From Oceanospirillaceae bacterium (GTDB lineage: Bacteria; Pseudomonadota; Gammaproteobacteria; Pseudomonadales; Oceanobacteraceae), in NCBI GenBank assembly GCA_002723385.1, contig PBNY01000029.1:1-41157 (forward strand): 41,157 nucleotides of DNA. Direction: 5' to 3'. Below the pieces are notes generated by a model. It was not told the DNA's origin. It saw nothing but the letters and a program-made list of their open reading frames with translations, and searched no databases. This document shows, in pieces, positions 16,218 through 25,719 of this stretch. The position numbers and the translations under genes were made by a program. Position 1 is the stretch's first letter, and each line of letters opens with the position of its first letter.

Positions 16218-18875
16218 ATGGGCAGATCACTGGTTATTGTGGAATCGCCGGCCAAGGCGAAGACCATCAACAAATACCTTGGTAAGGACTTTATCGTTAA
16301 GTCCAGCGTGGGGCATATTCGTGATTTGCCGACCTCCGGTTCCGGTAGCACCAGCACCCCGCAAGAGCGCGCCAAGCAGGCAGCACTGACACGTAAAATG
16401 TCGCCTGAAGAAAAAGCCGCTTACAAGAAACGCAAGGCGAAAACCCAGTTAATCAATCGCATGGGCGTTGACCCGGACAATGACTGGCAGGCGAACTACC
16501 AGATCCTGCCCGGTAAAGAGAAAGTCGTCGACGAACTGCAAAAACTGGCTGCCAACGCAGACCAGATCTATCTCGCGACGGATTTGGATCGTGAGGGAGA
16601 AGCCATCGCATGGCACTTGCGTGAAATTATTGGTGGCGATGACAGCCAATACCGCCGCGTGGTGTTCAACGAGATCACCAAGAAAGCGATTCAGAAAGCA
16701 TTCGATCAGCCATCCGACCTGAATATGAATCGGGTCAATGCGCAGCAAACCCGTCGTTTCCTCGACCGGGTGGTCGGCTTTATGCTGTCACCGTTGCTGT
16801 GGGCCAAAATTGCCCGTGGCTTATCCGCTGGTCGGGTTCAGTCCGTTGCAGTGAAACTGATTGTGGAACGTGAACGCGAGATTCGGGCTTTTGTACCGGA
16901 GGAATATTGGGAAGCGTTTGCCAATCTGGGAACGGATGTCGGTGAAGTCTTGCGTGCGCAAGTCGTCAAATATCAGGGACAGGATTTCCGTCCGACCAAC
17001 GAAGCCGACACCACGGCACTGATGGATGACCTGAAGCAGCAAACGTTTACCGTCAGCAAGCGCGAGGATCGCCCAACCTCATCGCGTCCGGCAGCACCCT
17101 TTATTACCTCGACGCTACAGCAAGCCGCCAGTACCCGTCTGGGCTTTGGTGTTAAAAAGACCATGACACTGGCCCAGCGTCTGTATGAAGCAGGCTACAT
17201 TACCTATATGCGTACTGACTCAACCAACCTGAGTCAGGACGCGGTTGAAGCTGCCCGCGATTACATCGACAGCCGCTACGGTTCAGAGTACTTGCCAAAA
17301 GAACCACGACAGTACTCCAGCAAAGAAGGTGCTCAGGAAGCGCACGAAGCCATCCGTCCTTCTGATGTCAACCTCAAGGCCGCGGCACTGACCAGCATGG
17401 AACCGGATGCTCTGCGACTCTATGATTTGATCTGGCGTCGATTCGTAGCCTGTCAGACAGCCGATGCCAAATTCACCAGTACGACGATTACCACGACCGC
17501 CGGTGACTTCGAGCTGAAGACCCGCGGTCGCGTGATCCGCTTCGATGGTCACCTCCAGGTGCTGCCAACGTCGAGTAAAAATGACGATGACAATCTGCTG
17601 CCAGACGTCGCCCAGGGTGACACTCTGAAGCTGTCCGAGTTACTTCCCAAACAGCATTTTACCAAGCCATCTCCACGCTTCTCCGAAGCGGCACTGGTCA
17701 AGGAACTGGAAAAGCGAGGCATCGGTCGCCCGTCTACCTATGCATCGATTATTTCTACGATTCAGGATCGCGGCTACGTCAGCCTGAAAGGCAAACGTTT
17801 CTACGCTGAAAAAGTCGGCGACATCGTTACCGCACGACTGGACGAGAATTTCACCGACCTGATGGACTACGGCTTCACAGCCAGTATGGAAGAAAAACTC
17901 GACACCATCGCTGATGGCGGCGTGAACTGGCATCAGGTTCTCGACAGCTTTTATAACGATTTCCAGAGCAAATTGGACAAAGCCGAGCAGGACGACGGCA
18001 TGCGCCCCAATGCGCCAGTCGATACTGACATCGAGTGCCCAAGCTGTGGACGCCACATGCAGGTGCGCAACGGCTCCACGGGTGTCTTCCTGGGCTGCTC
18101 TGGCTACTCCCTGCCACCCAAAGAGCGCTGTACACAGACTCTCAATCTGACACCAGGGGAAGAAGCGATTTCCTCGGATGACGATGAAGAGGCAGAAAGC
18201 CGTCGTCTGATGGAGAAACGACGCTGCTCCATTTGTGGCACCGCGATGGAAAGTTACCTGCTGGACGAAAACCGCAAGGTTCATATCTGTGGCAACAACC
18301 CGGACTGCAGTGGCTTCGAAGTCGAGCAAGGTCAGTTCAAAATCAAAGGATACGATGGCCCGACTCTTGAGTGTGACAAGTGCGGCAGCGAGATGCAGCT
18401 CAAGTCAGGCCGCTTTGGCAAGTACTTCGGCTGTACCAACAGCGAGTGCAAAAACACGCGTAAATTGCTGCGCAGTGGCGAAGCCGCGCCTCCGAAAATG
18501 GATCCAATTCCAATGCCGGAGCTGACGTGTAAAAAAGTGGAAGACACCTATGTGCTGCGTGACGGTGCCTCCGGTCTGTTCCTGGCAGCCAGCCAGTTCC
18601 CTAAAAATCGGGAAACCCGACCGCCACTGGTCGCCGAACTGATTCCTCATCAGGCTGAATTACCCGAGAAATACCATTATCTGCTGGATGCTCCGCGAGC
18701 GGATGAACAGGGTAACCCTTCGGTTATTCGTTATAGCCGCAAGAACAAGGAACAGTACGTAATGTCCGAAGTTGAAGGCAAAGCAACTGGCTGGAGCGCC
18801 TGGTTCAAAGACGGCGCCTGGGTAATTGAACAGAAGAAAAAGTCCACTCGAAAGGCCAAAAAAGCGGAAAGCTGA
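16218..18875 (+). CDS. topA: DNA topoisomerase I (type IA)
   Basis: An 885-residue enzyme that relaxes negative supercoils. The TOPRIM domain is at the N-terminus ([17 protein letters not shown]..., then [15 protein letters not shown]). The active-site tyrosine is Tyr330 in TYMRTDSTN. The RPSDV and [12 protein letters not shown] motifs are present. The C-terminal quarter has three Cys4 zinc ribbons: CPSC...C...C, CSIC...C...C and CDKC...C...C, from about residue 605 to 755. A further non-metal ribbon region and a basic tail follow. The length and domain order match gammaproteobacterial TopA. The ribosome binding site is weak (AGGTTAAG about 13 nt upstream). It is transcribed alone from its own promoter. 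Confidence 0.98.
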   Translation: MGRSLVIVESPAKAKTINKYLGKDFIVKSSVGHIRDLPTSGSGSTSTPQERAKQAALTRKMSPEEKAAYKKRKAKTQLINRMGVDPDNDWQANYQILPGKEKVVDELQKLAANADQIYLATDLDREGEAIAWHLREIIGGDDSQYRRVVFNEITKKAIQKAFDQPSDLNMNRVNAQQTRRFLDRVVGFMLSPLLWAKIARGLSAGRVQSVAVKLIVEREREIRAFVPEEYWEAFANLGTDVGEVLRAQVVKYQGQDFRPTNEADTTALMDDLKQQTFTVSKREDRPTSSRPAAPFITSTLQQAASTRLGFGVKKTMTLAQRLYEAGYITYMRTDSTNLSQDAVEAARDYIDSRYGSEYLPKEPRQYSSKEGAQEAHEAIRPSDVNLKAAALTSMEPDALRLYDLIWRRFVACQTADAKFTSTTITTTAGDFELKTRGRVIRFDGHLQVLPTSSKNDDDNLLPDVAQGDTLKLSELLPKQHFTKPSPRFSEAALVKELEKRGIGRPSTYASIISTIQDRGYVSLKGKRFYAEKVGDIVTARLDENFTDLMDYGFTASMEEKLDTIADGGVNWHQVLDSFYNDFQSKLDKAEQDDGMRPNAPVDTDIECPSCGRHMQVRNGSTGVFLGCSGYSLPPKERCTQTLNLTPGEEAISSDDDEEAESRRLMEKRRCSICGTAMESYLLDENRKVHICGNNPDCSGFEVEQGQFKIKGYDGPTLECDKCGSEMQLKSGRFGKYFGCTNSECKNTRKLLRSGEAAPPKMDPIPMPELTCKKVEDTYVLRDGASGLFLAASQFPKNRETRPPLVAELIPHQAELPEKYHYLLDAPRADEQGNPSVIRYSRKNKEQYVMSEVEGKATGWSAWFKDGAWVIEQKKKSTRKAKKAES

Positions 18876-18908
18876 GGTCTTTCCCTTCTGAATCTCATAC
18901 CGAAGTAC

Positions 18909-18943
18909 CAGAAAATCGGTTGCAAAAAACAGCCGATTTTCTG
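18909..18943 (+). terminator. Perfect 11-bp hairpin downstream of topA
   Basis: CAGAAAATCGG (18909-18919) is complementary to CCGATTTTCTG (18933-18943), with a 13-nt A-rich loop. No T-run follows, so its termination efficiency is uncertain. It lies 34 nt after the topA stop and is the only strong structure before the next gene. Confidence 0.45.
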
Positions 18944-19001
18944 ATCTCAAGACCCATACCTCAGTGTTAATTTGAAATCTCCAATAACAAGGAGACTTCA
19001 A

Positions 19002-19319
19002 ATGAAACGGATCAACAAACAACTTCTCTCACTACTGGCCACCGCCCTGCTCTTGCTAGGCAGTGTGGCTGCACCTTCGACAGCATTCGCTGAAACCCCA
19101 GCCAAACCGGCCGCCGCTGAAACCACGACGGTGAATATCAACACCGCCAGTGCGGACGAACTGGCAACACTCAGAGGCATAGGCCCCGTCAAAGCCGCTG
19201 CGATTATCCAGTTCCGGGAACAACACGGCCCTTTTTCATCCATCGATGAAATGATGGCTATCAAGGGAATTGGTGAAAAAACGGTGGAGAAAAACCGGCT
19301 GTTGGTCTCGGTTGAATAA
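19002..19319 (+). CDS. Exported ComEA-like helix-hairpin-helix protein
   Basis: A 105-residue protein. A signal peptide with basic start and hydrophobic core (MKRINKQLLSLLATALLLLG) is cut near AFA-ET (residue 30). A short Ala/Pro linker and a double helix-hairpin-helix domain follow (VNINTASADELATLRGIGPVKA and DEMMAIKGIGEKTVEK). Such proteins bind DNA in the periplasm; ComEA is the DNA receptor for natural transformation. This short single-domain type is widespread in gammaproteobacteria and may serve competence or another role. AAGGAG seven bases upstream fixes the ATG at 19002. Confidence 0.92.
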   Translation: MKRINKQLLSLLATALLLLGSVAAPSTAFAETPAKPAAAETTTVNINTASADELATLRGIGPVKAAAIIQFREQHGPFSSIDEMMAIKGIGEKTVEKNRLLVSVE

Positions 19320-19333
19320 CCACTCTCAGGCAA

Positions 19334-19365
19334 ACAGGTCAGCCCCTCCTCTCCAGCTGACCTGT
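19334..19365. terminator. Perfect 10-bp inverted repeat between convergent genes
   Basis: ACAGGTCAGC (19334-19343) and GCTGACCTGT (19356-19365) are separated by 12 nt. It lies between the stops of the ComEA-like gene and the convergent PAP2 gene and may terminate both. There is no T-run, so this is inferred from position and structure. Confidence 0.5.
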
Positions 19366-19368
19366 CTG

Positions 19369-20055
19369 TCAACTTTCACGGATTCGACTGTGCCCCAGAA
19401 TCCAGTAGCTCAAGCCTCTGTAAACGAAGTAGCACACAACCCCTGCGAATACCGTGTCACTGAGGAAGTGTCCCCCCTGGCTTATACGAACCAGACTCAG
19501 TACGGCTCCCAAACCAATACCCGCCCATAGCCATTCCCGACGCCGAAATACCCATGCAAACACCATCAGGTAGAACCCCATGGCCGCATGACCACTGACA
19601 AACGACTTGCACTTCCTTTCGCATTGATCCGATACGACCCAAGCCGGAGTGAAACCGCTGTTCCCACCAAATTCCTGCACCTGCCTTGGTCTCGGGCGTT
19701 CGAATCCTTCCTTGAAGACGTTGTGCACGAGAACCCCTGGTCCAATAAGCAGGGTTGCCAGCAAAAAAGCCCAGATCTTTCGTTGCGGTCTCATAACACT
19801 GAGTTTGCGATAACTCATGATGGTCATCACCAACAGCAGCGGCACCAGCCAATAAGGCAAATACCGAAAAATGGCATAGATGGATTCATTGACCGGGTGA
19901 TGCCTCCAGATCCACTCCCCAGCTTCCGAATCATAGAACCAACGACTAATGGCCAAATCAATCTCTGGCCATCCAACGAACAGGACGACCAGAAACACAC
20001 TCAGTATCCAGTCAGCATGGCGAATAAAAAAAAGGGGCATAGGGAACAAGGACAT
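19369..20055 (-). CDS. PAP2-family membrane phosphatase
   Basis: A 228-residue inner-membrane protein with about six hydrophobic segments and the three phosphatase motifs: KEGFERPRP (K-x6-RP), SFVSGHA (core SGH) and RISQGGHFLSD (R-x5-H-x3-D). Family members dephosphorylate lipid phosphates such as phosphatidylglycerophosphate, undecaprenyl pyrophosphate or lipid A. The order and the Q(V)QEFGGN stretch resemble lipid A phosphatase/PAP2 proteins of gammaproteobacteria, but the substrate cannot be read from sequence. The ATG at 20055 has a poor ribosome binding site. Confidence 0.88.
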   Translation of the reverse strand: MSLFPMPLFFIRHADWILSVFLVVLFVGWPEIDLAISRWFYDSEAGEWIWRHHPVNESIYAIFRYLPYWLVPLLLVMTIMSYRKLSVMRPQRKIWAFLLATLLIGPGVLVHNVFKEGFERPRPRQVQEFGGNSGFTPAWVVSDQCERKCKSFVSGHAAMGFYLMVFAWVFRRREWLWAGIGLGAVLSLVRISQGGHFLSDTVFAGVVCYFVYRGLSYWILGHSRIRES

Positions 20056-20117
20056 GACAACGTCTCAGGAACAAAAATTCGACGGATAAGCGTAAACAAA
20101 CAATGTGAAAAGCTCGT

Positions 20118-20528
20118 TCAACGGGGTGCTGTTTCTCGGGTTGGCAAACGCCAGATATAAATGCTCACTCCGACACCGATCAACGGCAGAATGACTTTTG
20201 GATAAGGAGAATCCACCAGAACAAATGCGGTCAGAAGCAAACTGCTCCACATCAACACCAGTGTGTAGATCTTGGCTTTGAATGGCAGACCTGAGCCATC
20301 CAGATATCCCTGGATGTAAGGCCCCAATCGAGGGTGTTCAACCAGCCACGCATGAAATCGATCCGAACTCCGGGCAAAGCAAGCTGCAGAGAGCAGCAAG
20401 AAAGGCGTCGTTGGCAACAGCGGCAGAAAAATCCCTGCGACCCCAAGACCAACACACAGCCATCCACCTCCCAGCAAACTGGCACGAATCAAAGGATTAC
20501 TGGAAACAGAAACATTAGAGCGTGACAT
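20118..20528 (-). CDS. YbaN / DUF454 family inner-membrane protein
   Basis: A 136-residue protein with the YbaN pattern: GLGVAGIFLPLLPTTPFLLLSAACFARSS, then W-hp-LGPYIQGY. Three hydrophobic segments are visible (about 15-42, 84-101 and 105-122). The function of the family is unknown. I chose ATG 20528; a GTG two codons upstream is also possible. It is the nearest gene upstream of the PAP2 phosphatase on the same strand (62-nt gap). Confidence 0.88.
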   Translation of the reverse strand: MSRSNVSVSSNPLIRASLLGGGWLCVGLGVAGIFLPLLPTTPFLLLSAACFARSSDRFHAWLVEHPRLGPYIQGYLDGSGLPFKAKIYTLVLMWSSLLLTAFVLVDSPYPKVILPLIGVGVSIYIWRLPTRETAPR

Positions 20529-20616
20529 AACCACCCAAACACAAACTGGAACGGCTTCACTCTATCATCTTCTTCACGATACGTTGAAGTCTGATTCAGA
20601 AGGCAGATAAAAGACA

Positions 20617-20642
20617 TAAAAAAACCGCCAGTCAGGCGGTTT
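20617..20642 (-). terminator. Intrinsic terminator of the DUF2726 membrane-protein gene
   Basis: On the minus strand AAACCGCC-TGACT-GGCGGTTT forms an 8-bp stem with a 5-nt loop that runs into a stretch of seven T. It begins 17 nt after the stop codon at 20660. This is a textbook rho-independent terminator. Confidence 0.88.
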
Positions 20643-20659
20643 CGGAGAAGCTCGACGAT

Positions 20660-22177
20660 TCACTCCGGAGGCGTGATCGGAGCTACGTACGGACACTCTG
20701 GCAGCTTGGTACAAATCCAGAAATAACGCCCTGCAAATTCGCCAGTTGTTGCCATGCTCATCTTTAACGGTGAAGAACAACGAGGGCACTTGGTCGATGT
20801 ACCTTCCGCAAAAGCAGCAGGATCTGGCGTAGGGCTTGATGGTTTCGGCGCGGCAGCCTGTTCGAATGACGAGGGCTGTGGTGGTGGCGTATGATGATGA
20901 GAATGGCCATGACCATCAGCTGGTGGCTGCTGGAAAGCCTCCTGGAATGGGTTGTGCGCACGTCCATTGCCAGACTGGCCGGTTGCAGGCTGAGAATGAG
21001 CCGTTGCACCCGGTTGATGCGAATACTGAGGTTGGTATTCAGACGGTCCTGGCTGTGGGCGCTGGTGCTGATGCGTCGCGTTACCAAACTGATGAATGCT
21101 GTTGTTTTCCACTCCTTCGAATGCCGAGTGCGCGTACTGTCGAACTGGCACCTCTTCAGGCTCTTCAACTTCAGTGATCAAATCAGCAATTTTGCGCTTG
21201 TTGTGTCCCAAATGACTTTCCGTCACAAAACCTTCGGTTTCCTTGGGCATCAGGTAGCTGACACGATCCCGGATTTCCTTGATGGTGTAACCCCGTTTCA
21301 TGTCCACAAGTAGCACTGGAACGTTAGCCGACTCAGCCGCTTTGCGCAGAATCTCACGCTGAATCTTGCGGAGCCCTTCTCGATCGCTCAAACCATCCAG
21401 TTCAATCACACACAGCACAGAAAAGTCTTTTGAATCGCACAATACAAAGTCGAATCGCTGTGTTGCCAGCTGCTCTGCAGCAAACTGGGCTTCTTCAAAA
21501 CTGAGATCTGATTTCGGATTGATGACATCCGAAGCACGAACCTTGGTGAAAATCTCGGTCTTGTCTGAGACCGACGTTTTCAGGTCGCCGTAAAAAAGGC
21601 GTTCGATTGGAGAGAGCAGAGGACCGCCACTCATGTAGGGGAAATTCTCATCCTGTTGCGCAACACTGGAATTTCCAGCTTCGACAGCAGGGCGACGAAT
21701 TTCATCATCTGCAATGCCGTCACGACGTTGCTCAAATTTATTGTGACGATCAGAATCCACGTGTCGTTCCTCATGTACCCTGTGAGTTTGCTCGTGATGA
21801 GTTGCTGTAGATGTCATCGCTGCATGTGCGTGATGAGAAGCTTGTGTGGTTGCTTGTACAGTTTCCGCTGCTACGTGTACCGGCTCAGCCGTCGCCATCG
21901 TTTCAACCACTGGCTCTGGTTGTACTTCTTCCACTTTTTCAGCTTCTGATTTCGCTTCAGCTTCTGGCGCATTTTCCTCCACCGGAGGTACCGCATCGGC
22001 AGGTTGAACCAGAGGTGCTTGAGGTTCAACTGAAGGCTCAGCTTCTGCATGACCACTTCCAGCTTCTTCTTCCTCTTTCTTGGATGCCATGGCTTGCCCT
22101 ACGACCAGGACGACTGCAACAACCAAAAAAATAAGAACCAGTGCAATCAGCAAGACCAGTATTTCAAGCACATCCAT
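20660..22177 (-). CDS. Membrane-anchored DUF2726 protein with C-terminal zinc ribbon
   Basis: A 505-residue protein with five regions. An N-terminal membrane helix lies at about residues 4-27. A Glu/Pro/Ala-rich stretch (about 33-120) leads into a His-rich segment (about 114-145). A DUF2726 domain spans about 185-312 (GGPLLSPIERLFY, then FTKVRASDVINP, FDFVLCDSKDFSVLCVIELD). A Gln/Pro/His-rich linker precedes a Cys4 zinc ribbon (CPRC...C...C, from about 464) like those at the C-terminus of topoisomerase I. DUF2726 is thought to be related to restriction-endonuclease-like folds; its role is unknown. The ATG at 22177 has GGGGG eight bases upstream; the longer frame is discounted because its extra 28 residues would precede the membrane helix. 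It is a paralog of the next gene. Confidence 0.85.
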   Translation of the reverse strand: MDVLEILVLLIALVLIFLVVAVVLVVGQAMASKKEEEEAGSGHAEAEPSVEPQAPLVQPADAVPPVEENAPEAEAKSEAEKVEEVQPEPVVETMATAEPVHVAAETVQATTQASHHAHAAMTSTATHHEQTHRVHEERHVDSDRHNKFEQRRDGIADDEIRRPAVEAGNSSVAQQDENFPYMSGGPLLSPIERLFYGDLKTSVSDKTEIFTKVRASDVINPKSDLSFEEAQFAAEQLATQRFDFVLCDSKDFSVLCVIELDGLSDREGLRKIQREILRKAAESANVPVLLVDMKRGYTIKEIRDRVSYLMPKETEGFVTESHLGHNKRKIADLITEVEEPEEVPVRQYAHSAFEGVENNSIHQFGNATHQHQRPQPGPSEYQPQYSHQPGATAHSQPATGQSGNGRAHNPFQEAFQQPPADGHGHSHHHTPPPQPSSFEQAAAPKPSSPTPDPAAFAEGTSTKCPRCSSPLKMSMATTGEFAGRYFWICTKLPECPYVAPITPPE

Positions 22178-22396
22178 ACCGCACCCCCAACAACAGACGA
22201 TTTGGGCTATAGCCTTTTTCCATTCCTGTATGAGGCCGTGAAATACCACGTACCGAATCACTTGCCTGCGCCGAAACAGCGCGCCTTGCAGCGATGTTGA
22301 ATGCAGACCGCACCGGATGGAAACGGGCCTTCATCGGCGGGATATCAATAACTATGGTTCCTGAACTTGACATAAAACGGAAAATTTTATCGATAA

Positions 22397-22412
22397 GGTG
22401 ATCTGCATCACA
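22397..22412. promoter_or_regulatory. CRP/Vfr-like binding site
   Basis: GGTGATCTGCATCACA matches the CRP consensus TGTGA-N6-TCACA at nine of ten arm positions and is symmetric as GTGAT-CTGC-ATCAC. It is flanked by A/T-rich sequence and lies 220 nt upstream of the membrane DUF2726 gene. An FNR-type reading (TTGAT-N4-ATCAA) is less good. Confidence 0.5.
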
Positions 22413-22602
22413 AATTAAAATTCATTGTAGACGAATATAGCGCCAGTTTCTCGTCGGGTGCTCAATTTATAATCGAATATTGACAAACCAACACGTCAAA
22501 AACCCGCTTCGGTTATACAATGTCGAATCAATTTAGCCCTGACCCCGTTAGGTATAGCAGCTTTTTCCGGTGATGCAGGTTTTTCCTCACCGACAAGGCG
22601 AT

Positions 22603-22643
22603 TATTAACCATCAGTTAATATTGCGACCAAAGCAGCAATATT
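22603..22643. repeat. Nested inverted repeats downstream of the soluble DUF2726 gene
   Basis: TATTAAC-CATCA-GTTAATA (22603-22621, 7 bp) overlaps AATATTGC...GCAATATT (22618-22625 and 22636-22643, 8 bp, 10-nt loop). The two hairpins share bases and are mutually exclusive. They sit 43-83 nt after the stop of the minus-strand gene at 22686 and may act as a 3' structure or weak terminator, though no T-run follows. Confidence 0.45.
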
Positions 22644-22685
22644 CACGATGACTGCTTTTCTCCCTATTATCTTCCGCAGACATAC

Positions 22686-23960
22686 TCAGGCGACAGACTC
22701 AGGTTTCACTTTAATCATCTTGTGCGCTTTCAGTGGTGCCAGATAGCGACACTCCGGATAAGTGCTGCACACCCAAATAAATTGGCCGGCCAGTTTACCG
22801 GATTTTGGCTGTCTGCGTGACAGAGGTGATCCACATTTTGGACAATCTGGCGCCTTCACTTTGGGTTTTTCTGTCGCTGGACCCTTTGATTTCACCGGGG
22901 CTTTCGCAGCAGCAGGTACTGACGGCTTAACCGGTTTACGAACGTCTGCTCCCGGTACCGGAACACTGGTATTAACAGTCGGCTCGACTTTGATATCAGC
23001 TGCGGAAACCTTTGTTTCAGGAACAGGCTTGTTGGCAACAGCAGGGATTACTTTCTTCGGCGAAGGAGTCTGTTGAGGCTTTTCTACTTTAATTGATTCT
23101 GCTTCCGTGCTTTCAGCAGTTTCGACAACCTCAGCGGTCACTTTGGTAACTGGCTTAGTAACCGCCTCAGAAACCGATGCTTCGCCGTCTGGAGCTGATG
23201 ATTGTTCAGTTTGCTCATATTTAACAACAGGATCGTTCAAATCCATCGAAATGGCCAGAGGGACTCCATCCTCTGTATCTGAACTCTGGCTGCCTCCCAA
23301 ACTCCACATATCGTCTTCAGATCTGGAGGAACTTTCTTGCACTGGTTGTGGAGCAGCGTTTTCAGTCTGAGTATCTACATGTTCTGATGACTCAACATCG
23401 CTTGAAGCAGGTTCCTTGCTGACTGACGGCTTTTCGGACTCAGATGACGTCTCATCTGCTGGTGTATGAGCAACCGGAACCGGCACCTCGCTCTTCGCAA
23501 CCTGGGCAACGATCGCATCGCCATCATCCGCCCACAGAAATGCCAGCTTCTCACGGATTTCATTAATATCGAAGCCGCCTCTGGCATCAATCAAAACCCT
23601 TGGAATACCGGCTGAATCGCACACAGACTGTACGTATTCATTACGCTTGACACGCTCTTCGTTCAGCTGGGTGGAACTTTCGAACTCAAGCACGCACATG
23701 GCTTCCAGCGTTTCCGCGTCAATCAGGACAAAATCCAGATGTTTTTGCGCCAGAGGATCAAACAGCTTTCTCCAACGAGCATCCGCCAGGCCTGTTCGGG
23801 GCTTGATCACATTCACCATGCGTACTTTGGCTAGTACCATGGCCGACTTTCCGACCGCAGCAGACGCCACCTGATAAAAAGAAAGCTCCGCTGGTGACAG
23901 TAAAGGTCCGGCTGATTCGTAATCCAGATCTTCACCATTTGTGTTGGAACGCCAGAACAT
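22686..23960 (-). CDS. Soluble DUF2726 protein with C-terminal zinc ribbon
   Basis: A 424-residue paralog of the following gene. The DUF2726 domain lies at about residues 18-145 (GPLLSPAELSFYQVA, KVRMVNVIKP, HLDFVLIDAETLEAMCVLEFE, IPRVLIDARGGFD). A long low-complexity Ser/Glu/Val/Pro linker (about 155-370) ends in a Cys4 zinc ribbon (CPKCGSPL...VCSTYPECRYLAPL, from about 373). There is no membrane helix, unlike its neighbour. The ribbon resembles topoisomerase I C-terminal zinc fingers, suggesting single-stranded nucleic-acid binding (inference). GGGAGA seven bases upstream supports the ATG at 23960. It follows der on the same strand after 154 nt. Confidence 0.87.
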   Translation of the reverse strand: MFWRSNTNGEDLDYESAGPLLSPAELSFYQVASAAVGKSAMVLAKVRMVNVIKPRTGLADARWRKLFDPLAQKHLDFVLIDAETLEAMCVLEFESSTQLNEERVKRNEYVQSVCDSAGIPRVLIDARGGFDINEIREKLAFLWADDGDAIVAQVAKSEVPVPVAHTPADETSSESEKPSVSKEPASSDVESSEHVDTQTENAAPQPVQESSSRSEDDMWSLGGSQSSDTEDGVPLAISMDLNDPVVKYEQTEQSSAPDGEASVSEAVTKPVTKVTAEVVETAESTEAESIKVEKPQQTPSPKKVIPAVANKPVPETKVSAADIKVEPTVNTSVPVPGADVRKPVKPSVPAAAKAPVKSKGPATEKPKVKAPDCPKCGSPLSRRQPKSGKLAGQFIWVCSTYPECRYLAPLKAHKMIKVKPESVA

Positions 23961-24114
23961 GTTCGTTTCTCCCGTCGCTGAATACCGCCACAGGCCTGTT
24001 CAGCCCGGCAGAGGAATATCAAAGAGCAGGCTTGAGCCTACTGGTCAAATCGGGGGAATAAACACCAATGCAGTGACGAATGTGTTAAATGAGATCTGGT
24101 TTATGCCCCAAGTG

Positions 24115-25626
24115 TTAATTACTTCTCCCTTTTCGGCCTTTCTGCTGCTTAGTGCGTCGAATATTGGCCGTACGCTCAACAGCCTCCGCACGGCGTTTGC
24201 TGCGATGACGAACCTCTTTTTGTTTTTCGGAGTATGGGTTATCACCCTGGCGGAACTCGATTCGAACCGGCGTTCCCTTGATATCCAGTACTCGTCTGAA
24301 CGTGTTGGCAAGATAACGCTTGTAGTCATCTCCCAGCTCGCTGACCAGATTACCGTGAATCACCAGCAAAGGCGGATTGGATCCTCCCTGGTGGGCATAG
24401 CGCAATTTTGGACGGCGGCTTCGAATCATAGGTGGTTGATGACTGGCAACCGCATCTTCCAGAATACGAGTCAGCATGTTGGTCTGCCATTTCGCCATTG
24501 CCGACTCATAGGCACTTTCCACCGACTCGTACAAATGACCAACACCGGTACCATGCAGTGCGGAAATAAAGTGCTGATCAGCAAAGGTCAGGAAATCAAA
24601 CCGACGATCCAGCTCGTCCTTGACGCGCTGTTTTTCGTCCGCATCCATGCCATCCCACTTGTTGATGGCGATCACCAGGGCACGACCGGCGTTGAGCACA
24701 AAACTCAGCATGTGCAAATCCTGTTCAACGATACCGGTACGTGCATCCAGTACCAGAATGCAGACGTGGCAATCCTGAATCGCTTGCAGGGTTTTGATGA
24801 TCGAGAACTTTTCCGCTGCTTCACTGATGTTCTTGCGACGTCGGACACCGGCTGTATCAATCAGGGTGTATTCGCGCCCATGACGCTCGTAGGGAATGTA
24901 AACACTGTCCCGCGTCGTACCAGCTTCGTCGTAAACAACAACCCGATCTTCGCCCAGAAAACGATTCACCAGCGTGGATTTGCCGACATTGGGACGCCCC
25001 ACCACGGCAATCTTGATGCCTTTGACATCCAGCTCTTCGTGAACAACCTCTTCCGACTCGGCTTCTTCGTCATCGTCTGTCCAGACGAAATTCCAGTCAT
25101 CATCTTCTGAGTCAGATTCCGGTTCCGGCTCCACACCGTGCAGATCATCCAGCACGTATTCGATCAGGGCGGTAACACCACGATTGTGCGCTGCGGCAAT
25201 GGGAAGCGGGTCTCCCATCCCCATTTCGAAAAATTCTCCCAGCACAACGTCCGGGTTCTTGCCGTCAATCTTGTTGGCAACCAGATAAGCCTGCTTGCCG
25301 TTACGTCGCAGGTGCTCGGCAATCATGCGGTCGCCCGGTGTGACACCGGCACCCACATCGACCATAAAGAAGACAATATCGGCTTCCTGAATGGCCTGAA
25401 AACTCTGGCTGGCCATGGCCTCATCAATACCTTCTTCCTGACCCGAAATACCACCGGTATCAATCACGATGAAGGGATGATCACCAACCTTGCCTTCCCC
25501 GTACTTGCGATCACGAGTCAGCCCGGCGATTTCAGCCACCAACGCATCACGAGATTTCGTGAGACGGTTAAACAGAGTGGACTTTCCCACGTTGGGGCGC
25601 CCGACCAGTGCGATCACGGGTACCAT
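24115..25626 (-). CDS. der: Ribosome-assembly GTPase Der (EngA)
   Basis: A 503-residue protein with two tandem GTPase domains and a C-terminal KH-like domain. The P-loops GRPNVGKS are at about residues 9-16 and 210-217, with DTGG and DTAG switch II motifs and NKID/NKWD specificity motifs. A strongly acidic linker joins the two G domains (about 166-199). Der acts in maturation of the 50S subunit and is essential. I chose ATG 25626 with GAGGA six bases upstream, over a TTG two codons earlier. It is the last gene of the long minus-strand housekeeping block. Confidence 0.97.
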   Translation of the reverse strand: MVPVIALVGRPNVGKSTLFNRLTKSRDALVAEIAGLTRDRKYGEGKVGDHPFIVIDTGGISGQEEGIDEAMASQSFQAIQEADIVFFMVDVGAGVTPGDRMIAEHLRRNGKQAYLVANKIDGKNPDVVLGEFFEMGMGDPLPIAAAHNRGVTALIEYVLDDLHGVEPEPESDSEDDDWNFVWTDDDEEAESEEVVHEELDVKGIKIAVVGRPNVGKSTLVNRFLGEDRVVVYDEAGTTRDSVYIPYERHGREYTLIDTAGVRRRKNISEAAEKFSIIKTLQAIQDCHVCILVLDARTGIVEQDLHMLSFVLNAGRALVIAINKWDGMDADEKQRVKDELDRRFDFLTFADQHFISALHGTGVGHLYESVESAYESAMAKWQTNMLTRILEDAVASHQPPMIRSRRPKLRYAHQGGSNPPLLVIHGNLVSELGDDYKRYLANTFRRVLDIKGTPVRIEFRQGDNPYSEKQKEVRHRSKRRAEAVERTANIRRTKQQKGRKGRSN

Positions 25627-25638
25627 AGTCAATCCTCA

Positions 25639-25677
25639 AATAAGCAGAAAGAGCGGCAACCCGAGAGGGTTCCGCTC
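25639..25677 (-). terminator. Hairpin between bamB and der
   Basis: On the minus strand GAGCGGAACCC and GGGTT(G)CCGCTC pair over 11 bp with a 1-nt bulge and a 4-nt loop (25651-25677), followed by TTTCTGCTTATTT. It may terminate or attenuate the bamB transcript before der. It could equally be a processing hairpin within one operon. Confidence 0.45.
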
Positions 25678-25719
25678 CTGAAGAAAGGTAATAAAGTCAG
25701 CAACCCAGCCTATGCCAGA

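Larger units (their letters stand above)
22178..22685. other. 508-bp AT-rich spacer between the two DUF2726 genes
   Basis: No convincing ORF was found. It holds a CRP-like palindrome (22397-22412). It also has a lone consensus TTGACA on the plus strand at 22367-22372 without a good -10 (GATAAG at 19-nt spacing). The 10-bp palindrome GGCTATAGCC lies near 22204-22213 and nested inverted repeats lie at 22603-22643. It must carry the promoter of the membrane DUF2726 gene, which I could not pinpoint. Confidence 0.5.

Noticed and set aside
22367..22397. A full plus-strand promoter (TTGACA...)
   Set aside because: The -35 is perfect but the -10 at 17-nt spacing is poor and no downstream gene on that strand follows; kept only as a hint in the spacer entry.
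23941..25110. A 389-codon plus-strand frame opposite der
   Set aside because: Antisense shadow of an essential conserved GTPase gene.
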